The translations under genes were made by a program, and so were the position numbers. From NCBI GenBank assembly GCA_019408975.1, contig DXVA01000141.1, forward strand, positions 1,110 through 10,974: a stretch of 9,865 nt of DNA, written 5' to 3'. The notes beneath the pieces are model-generated. The model searched no databases, had not been told where the DNA came from, and saw only the letters and a list, made by a program, of their open reading frames with translations. The DNA comes from Lentisphaeria bacterium (lineage in GTDB: Bacteria > Verrucomicrobiota > Lentisphaeria > Victivallales > UBA1829). Shown piece by piece: positions 6,229-9,865 of the stretch. Position 1 is the first letter of the stretch. Each line of letters begins with the position of its first letter.

Positions 6229-7302
6229 ATGGCTTTTCGCAATTTAAGTCCGCAGCGGATGTTTCAGAAGATGGCTGCAGAACATCACCCCAGTCATGCT
6301 TTTCAGGCTGGCATGAATTTTTCCCAATGGAAAAAGGAAACTCTGCCGCTTGTACAGGCAACCCTGGGTGATTTTCCGGAACGGGTTGCACCGGAACCGG
6401 AACTGATCGCAGAATGGAATGACGGCTCTTTGCGCAAGCAGCGCTGGATTATCAATGTATCAAAACATATTTCAGCAACATTGCTGGTGAATTATCCCGG
6501 CAATCTGTCTGGAACAGCAGCACCGGCAATCCTCTGCTGCCATGGACATGGCCCTCTGGGCAAAGATGTCATGATGGGTTTCGGGTCCGGCCCTGAATAT
6601 GAGGCGCAGAAGGCGCTCTATCATTACAATTACGGAGTTGCAATGGCAGAACGCGGATATGTAACCTATGCTATTGACTGGATTGGATTCGGAGACCGCA
6701 ATGACAATCACAAGCCGAATCATCTGAATAACAATTACAACCGGGACTGGTGCAATCTGTATTATCTGCATGCAACCATGTTCGGAATGACTTCACTGGG
6801 GATCAATATCACGCATGGTATTGCCGCAACAGACTTTGTTGCAACGCTTCCCGGAGTGGATCCGGAACGATTCGGCGTCATGGGACTTTCCGGAGGAGGA
6901 ACCATGGCTCTGTGGATGACTCTCTGCGATCCTCGTTTCCTGGCAACAGAAATCATCTGTTACAGCGATTTATGGGAATATTTCGGAATCCGTGACCTGA
7001 ACTACTGCGGCATGCAGGTCGCTCCGGGCTTGTACAAACTGGTCGACGTACCTGATCTGCAGGGCCTGATTGCACCACGGCCGCTTCTTGTGGACATCGG
7101 AGCTTATGATACTTGTTTTACTCTTGACAGTACAATGCGCTGCTACAATAAAGTAAAAAATATCTATGCCACCGCCGAGGTCCCCGATCGTCTGGAACTG
7201 GATCTTTTCTGCGGTGATCACGGCTGGGGAGATCATAAATCTGAAAGTTTCTTTGCCCGCTGGCTGAGAACTGAACCGTCCAGTGGACTTACGCCCGGCT
7301 GA
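6229..7302 (+). CDS. Alpha/beta hydrolase, probable carbohydrate esterase
   Basis: A 357-residue alpha/beta-hydrolase. The elements appear in order: CCHGHG (H105 to G108), the oxyanion-region motif; RGYVTYAIDWIGFGDR, the strand and turn typical of acetyl-xylan-esterase or Abhydrolase_7-type enzymes; GLSGGG with nucleophile S221; APRPLLVDIGAYD with the probable acid D294; and GDHGWG with H331. The triad is therefore complete. There is no signal peptide, so the substrate is likely an acylated mono- or oligosaccharide in the cytoplasm, with acetyl removal the best guess given the rhamnosidase and isomerase neighbours. AAAAGGAACAGGAAA just upstream of the ATG supplies the ribosome binding site. 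A lid-like Asn-rich stretch (residues about 163-181, HKPNHLNNNYNRDW) precedes the nucleophile. It could instead be a lactonase or a hydrolase of another ester. Confidence 0.82.
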   Translation: MAFRNLSPQRMFQKMAAEHHPSHAFQAGMNFSQWKKETLPLVQATLGDFPERVAPEPELIAEWNDGSLRKQRWIINVSKHISATLLVNYPGNLSGTAAPAILCCHGHGPLGKDVMMGFGSGPEYEAQKALYHYNYGVAMAERGYVTYAIDWIGFGDRNDNHKPNHLNNNYNRDWCNLYYLHATMFGMTSLGINITHGIAATDFVATLPGVDPERFGVMGLSGGGTMALWMTLCDPRFLATEIICYSDLWEYFGIRDLNYCGMQVAPGLYKLVDVPDLQGLIAPRPLLVDIGAYDTCFTLDSTMRCYNKVKNIYATAEVPDRLELDLFCGDHGWGDHKSESFFARWLRTEPSSGLTPG

Positions 7303-7361
7303 TTGTAAGAGGAGTCTGGCAGAGCGCAGGCAATAGTTCACTGAACAGAAAATGTAAGACA

Positions 7362-7383
7362 TCGTTCTCCAGAAAGAGAGCGA
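7362..7383 (+). promoter_or_regulatory. Small hairpin in the leader of the xylose-isomerase-like gene
   Basis: TCGTTCTC (7362-7369) can pair with GAGAGCGA (7376-7383) through eight pairs, one of them G-U, around a 6-base CAGAAA loop. It lies 43 bases before the ATG in the 124-base gap after the esterase gene. No T-run follows, so it is not a terminator; it may protect or mark the downstream message. The pairing is visible, the role is guesswork. Confidence 0.3.
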
Positions 7384-7426
7384 AGTTCATAATGAATAAA
7401 GAAAAAAAGAAAAGGAGTAATCAATC

Positions 7427-8461
7427 ATGAAAGGAACTTTCCGTTTTTCATTCGGGCCATGGAATATTCACGAAGGAGCCGATCCCTTTGGTCCGGAGGT
7501 CCGCAGAACCATCCCGTTCAATAAAAAGCTGGAAGCTTACAAGAAACTCGGATTTGACGGTGTCCAGTTCCATGATGACGATGCTGTTCCGGAAATGGAA
7601 AGGCTTACACCACAGGAAATTATCCGTGAGGCGGAAGAACTGAAAAAGGTTCTTGACAACCACGGCTTGACAGCAGAATTTGTCGCACCCCGCATGTGGT
7701 TTGCTCCGGAAACCATCGACGGAGGATACACAAGCAACTGTCCGAAATGCCGTGCTTATGCACTGGAACGCACAAAGCGTACGATTGATATCGCCAAGGC
7801 TCTCGGAACCCGCAACATTGTTCTCTGGCTGGCGCGCGAGGGCACTTACATCCGCGAAGCCAAAGATCCCGTGGTGGCAACAGAACGCATAGCGGAAGTT
7901 CTTCAGGCCATGCTGGATTATGACAAGGATATCCGCATCATGATAGAATCCAAGCCCAATGAGCCAATGGATCACACCTATATCCCGACCATTGGACATG
8001 CCATTGCCATGGGACTCATGACAAATGCACCCGAACGTGTCGGTTGTCTCATCGAAACAGCGCATGCTCTGCTTGCAAATCTGTCCCCGTCGGATGAAAT
8101 GGGCTTTGCCCTTGCCCACAAGAAACTCTGGAGCGTCCACCTGAACGATCAGAACGGACTCAAGTTCGATCAGGACCTCACGTTCGGTGCAGTAGATCCG
8201 CGTCGTGCCTTGAATCAGGTCCGCGTGCTGGATAAGCATGGCTTCGGAAACAACGGCGAGTGGGTTGGACTGGATGTCAAAGTCATGCGTACTCAGAAAG
8301 AGGGTGCCGACCTGAAACATCTGGAATACAGCCGGAAGATTTTCCTGAAACTGCTCGAAATCTCACGTTCGCTGGATGATTCTGTCATTGACGGACTCAT
8401 TGCCGACCGGGATTATGAGGAACTCAATTATTACATTCTTAATGCTATGCTGAAAGGCTGA
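7427..8461 (+). CDS. Class I xylose-isomerase-like sugar isomerase
   Basis: A 344-residue TIM barrel closely resembling actinobacterial XylA from end to end: FSFGPWN and ADPFG at the start, QFHDDD (H49 and D52, matching the His54/Asp57 pair), IESKPNEP (E174, K176), IETAH (E210, H213), FDQDLTFGA (D248, D250) and LDVK (D283). These reproduce the two-metal site and catalytic Lys of aldose-ketose isomerases. One ligand differs: SVHLNDQ has H238 where XylA has HIDLNGQ (Asp245). His at this point is typical of Pseudomonas stutzeri-type L-rhamnose isomerase and of tagatose epimerases. The substrate pocket also seems to have Trp91 for Phe94. The reaction is therefore probably aldose-ketose isomerisation, but xylose is not certain; rhamnose or another deoxy or pentose sugar fits the operon. 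AAAGGAG at 7411-7417 precedes the ATG, and the next gene starts three bases after the stop. Shorter than typical XylA (about 388). I withhold the symbol xylA for this reason. Confidence 0.85.
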   Translation: MKGTFRFSFGPWNIHEGADPFGPEVRRTIPFNKKLEAYKKLGFDGVQFHDDDAVPEMERLTPQEIIREAEELKKVLDNHGLTAEFVAPRMWFAPETIDGGYTSNCPKCRAYALERTKRTIDIAKALGTRNIVLWLAREGTYIREAKDPVVATERIAEVLQAMLDYDKDIRIMIESKPNEPMDHTYIPTIGHAIAMGLMTNAPERVGCLIETAHALLANLSPSDEMGFALAHKKLWSVHLNDQNGLKFDQDLTFGAVDPRRALNQVRVLDKHGFGNNGEWVGLDVKVMRTQKEGADLKHLEYSRKIFLKLLEISRSLDDSVIDGLIADRDYEELNYYILNAMLKG

Positions 8462-8464
8462 ACA

Positions 8465-9607
8465 ATGCATCGAAAACTCAGAATGGGAATGGCTGGCGGC
8501 GGCCCGGGAGCATTCATTGGAGAAGTACACCGGATCGCCGCACGACTGGACGGAAAGATAGAACTGGTTTGCGGTACGTTCAGCACCGATCCGGGAAAAA
8601 ACCGCTCGATGGCGAAAAAACTCTTTCTGCCCGAAGGGAAATGTTATCCGGATTATGAGACAATGTTCCGCGAGGAAAGCCGTCTGCCAGAGGGCGAACG
8701 AATGGATTTTGTCGCAGTTACCACACCCAATGTAACCCATTTCAGGATCGCATCTGCGGCCCTGGAGCACGGTTTTCATGTGGTCTGCGAGAAACCCATG
8801 ACATGGAATCTGGAAGAAGCGCTTCAACTGCAGGAGCTTGTAAGAAAAACCGGATTGATTTTCGCTCTTATGCACAACTATTCTGCGTATCCGATGATCC
8901 GGCAGATGCGGCGGATGATTGAAACCGGGAAAATCGGCCATATCCGCAAGGTGGTTGCCAGTTATGATCTGGGCTGGCTAGCCGCTCCGAATGCGGGAAA
9001 ACAGGCCAGTTGGCGTGTCAATCCGCAATTTTCAGGCATTGCCGCATGTGTGGGCGATATCGGCACGCATGCGGAACACCTGATTGAATTTGTCACAGGA
9101 TTGAAAATAAGCGAACTGTCAGCAGATCTTTCCACCTTTGTAGAAGGGCGTGTGCTGGATGACGATGCAAGCATCCTTCTGCGTTTTGACAATGGAGCCA
9201 AGGGAGTCATTGAACTCAGCGAGGTTGCATGTGGAGAGGAAAATCAGTTTAAACTGCGCGTCTATGGTTCCGATGGATGTCTTGAATGGAGCCAGCAGAC
9301 TCCAGAAAATCTGATCTGGAAAAGCAATGATGCTCCGATGAGAGTCCTGCGCCGGGGATGGGCCGGAATTGATGATTCTGTCAACAAACTCAGTCGTCTG
9401 CCCGCGGGTCATCCCGAGGGATTCATTGAAGCCTTTGCCAATATCTATAATGAATTTGCGGAGGCGATTTATGCACGGATGGAAGGACGGGATTACAAAG
9501 GTCTGTTTCCATCCGTGGATTCAGGTGTGCGCGGCATGAATTTTATTGAAAATGCAGTCCGCAGCTCCGAGAATCATGCCCAATGGCAGAAGCTGAACCG
9601 GATTTGA
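8465..9607 (+). CDS. Gfo/Idh/MocA family NAD(P)-dependent oxidoreductase
   Basis: A 380-residue dehydrogenase. The N-terminal Rossmann fold has the dinucleotide loop GMAGGGPGAFIG (residues 8-19) and TTPNVTH; C-EKP (E109, K110, P111) is the family signature with the catalytic Lys. In the C-terminal alpha/beta domain GDIGTHAEHL supplies D198 and H202, the usual acid/base pair. The GAFIG-VHR start and the LDDDA-LLRFDNGAKG stretch match a widespread subgroup that oxidises sugars, inositols or their derivatives at a ring hydroxyl. It is cytoplasmic, with no export signal. It begins three bases after the isomerase-like gene, with AAAGG (8453-8457) inside that gene as ribosome binding site, so the two are translationally coupled and likely act in the same pathway. 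The exact substrate cannot be read from sequence; oxidation of a released sugar to a lactone or 3-keto sugar are both reasonable. It is the last gene before the terminator. Confidence 0.92.
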   Translation: MHRKLRMGMAGGGPGAFIGEVHRIAARLDGKIELVCGTFSTDPGKNRSMAKKLFLPEGKCYPDYETMFREESRLPEGERMDFVAVTTPNVTHFRIASAALEHGFHVVCEKPMTWNLEEALQLQELVRKTGLIFALMHNYSAYPMIRQMRRMIETGKIGHIRKVVASYDLGWLAAPNAGKQASWRVNPQFSGIAACVGDIGTHAEHLIEFVTGLKISELSADLSTFVEGRVLDDDASILLRFDNGAKGVIELSEVACGEENQFKLRVYGSDGCLEWSQQTPENLIWKSNDAPMRVLRRGWAGIDDSVNKLSRLPAGHPEGFIEAFANIYNEFAEAIYARMEGRDYKGLFPSVDSGVRGMNFIENAVRSSENHAQWQKLNRI

Positions 9608-9641
9608 ATTCATTCTTTTCAATTCAACTGTAACGTTCTGC

Positions 9642-9690
9642 TGCTTCCGGAGAATATGGAATCAATTCTCCGGAAGCATTTTTTCTTTTT
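9642..9690 (+). terminator. Strong intrinsic terminator closing the operon
   Basis: TGCTTCCGGAGAAT (9642-9655) pairs perfectly with ATTCTCCGGAAGCA (9665-9678), a 14-bp stem with a 9-base loop, followed at once by six T, a C and five more T (9679-9690). It lies 34 bases after the oxidoreductase stop. The T-run after the stem fits termination of + strand transcription and marks the 3' end of the gene run. Confidence 0.95.
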
Positions 9691-9825
9691 CATATCCTCA
9701 TCGCAAAACTGGAGTCTTTCAAGATGGTTTGATTCATCCTCCGCGACATCATCCGTATGCCACCAGTGAAGCCCATCTGTAAATCGTCTAAAAGTTGTAA
9801 TAAATTGCCCCTGGAACTCAAATCT

Positions 9826-9830
9826 GGAGG
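9826..9830 (+). promoter_or_regulatory. Strong ribosome binding site before the last, truncated gene
   Basis: GGAGG, continuing as GGAGGT, lies six bases before ATG 9837. This near-perfect site is the main reason for calling a gene at the window edge. I found no convincing -35/-10 pair in 9691-9825, although a promoter is expected there because a terminator lies just upstream. Confidence 0.7.
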
Positions 9831-9836
9831 TAAGGT

Positions 9837-9865
9837 ATGGAACGCGAAAGACGGAGTCGTGAATA
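9837..9865 (+). CDS. 5' end of an unidentified gene (first nine residues)
   Basis: ATG 9837 opens MERERRSRE and runs to the window edge in the middle of a codon beginning TA. The Arg/Glu-rich start is not diagnostic; it excludes an obvious signal peptide at the very N-terminus but little else. The gene sits after the operon terminator with about 150 bases of non-coding sequence before it, so it is probably a separate transcription unit. The next base triplet could even be a stop, so the call depends on the ribosome binding site. Confidence 0.5.

Noticed and set aside
7336..7346. Small palindrome GTTCA-C-TGAAC in the esterase to isomerase gap
   Set aside because: Five-base arms are expected by chance in a gap of this size, and nothing else supports an operator.
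7448..8320. A 290-codon open frame on the - strand opposite the isomerase-like gene
   Set aside because: The sense strand encodes a protein with full-length XylA similarity; the antisense product shows no domain.
9604..9627. Seven-base inverted repeat TTGAATT/AATTCAA overlapping the last stop codon of the operon
   Set aside because: It is short, A+T-only apart from one pair, and likely to occur by chance; the true terminator lies immediately downstream.
1..9865. CRISPR arrays, tRNA or rRNA genes, insertion sequences and defence genes
   Set aside because: I saw no regularly spaced repeats, no transposase-like frames or terminal inverted repeats, no cloverleaf-like sequence, and every long + strand frame fits carbohydrate or surface functions.

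Overview
The window is a bacterial chromosome segment, most likely from the Lentisphaerota (Victivallis-like) or a close PVC relative. The main clue is the first complete gene. It encodes a pseudopilin-like protein with an FTLIE-type N-terminal helix, an LLPALGKAREAA continuation and a C-terminal H-x9-DG motif, a combination known mainly from Lentisphaerota, Planctomycetota and Verrucomicrobiota. The phylum call is inference; there is no rRNA or marker gene here.

All genes lie on the + strand with short gaps. In order: the tail of an unidentified gene (1-69); the H-x9-DG pseudopilin-like protein (86-850); a secreted right-handed beta-helix protein of the Pectate_lyase_3 type with a C1q/TNF-like C-terminal domain (889-2694); a GH78-like alpha-L-rhamnosidase without a signal peptide (2792-4453); two tandem amidohydrolase-fold proteins that overlap by 4 bases (4583-5350 and 5347-6165); an alpha/beta hydrolase resembling sugar esterases (6229-7302); a class I xylose-isomerase-like TIM barrel (7427-8461); and a Gfo/Idh/MocA oxidoreductase (8465-9607). 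A strong intrinsic terminator (9642-9690) closes the run. A new gene begins at 9837 behind a very good ribosome binding site and runs off the window.

The simplest reading is a carbohydrate-use operon for a rhamnose-containing, probably acylated plant or host polysaccharide. The beta-helix protein would act outside the cytoplasm. The rhamnosidase and esterase would trim imported oligosaccharides. The isomerase-like protein, oxidoreductase and amidohydrolases would handle the released sugar, for example by isomerisation, or by oxidation and lactone opening. No transporter or recognisable regulator is visible, so uptake and control must be encoded elsewhere.

The most unusual features are: (1) the first amidohydrolase has lost all five expected metal ligands while its translationally coupled partner keeps them, suggesting a pseudoenzyme/enzyme pair; (2) the xylose-isomerase-like protein keeps almost the whole active site but has His where XylA has a metal-binding Asp, as in L-rhamnose isomerases of the Pseudomonas stutzeri type; (3) three intergenic gaps carry inverted repeats, of which the 16-bp-armed one at 2704-2770 is the most striking. 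Alignments to known families were made from memory, not by search.
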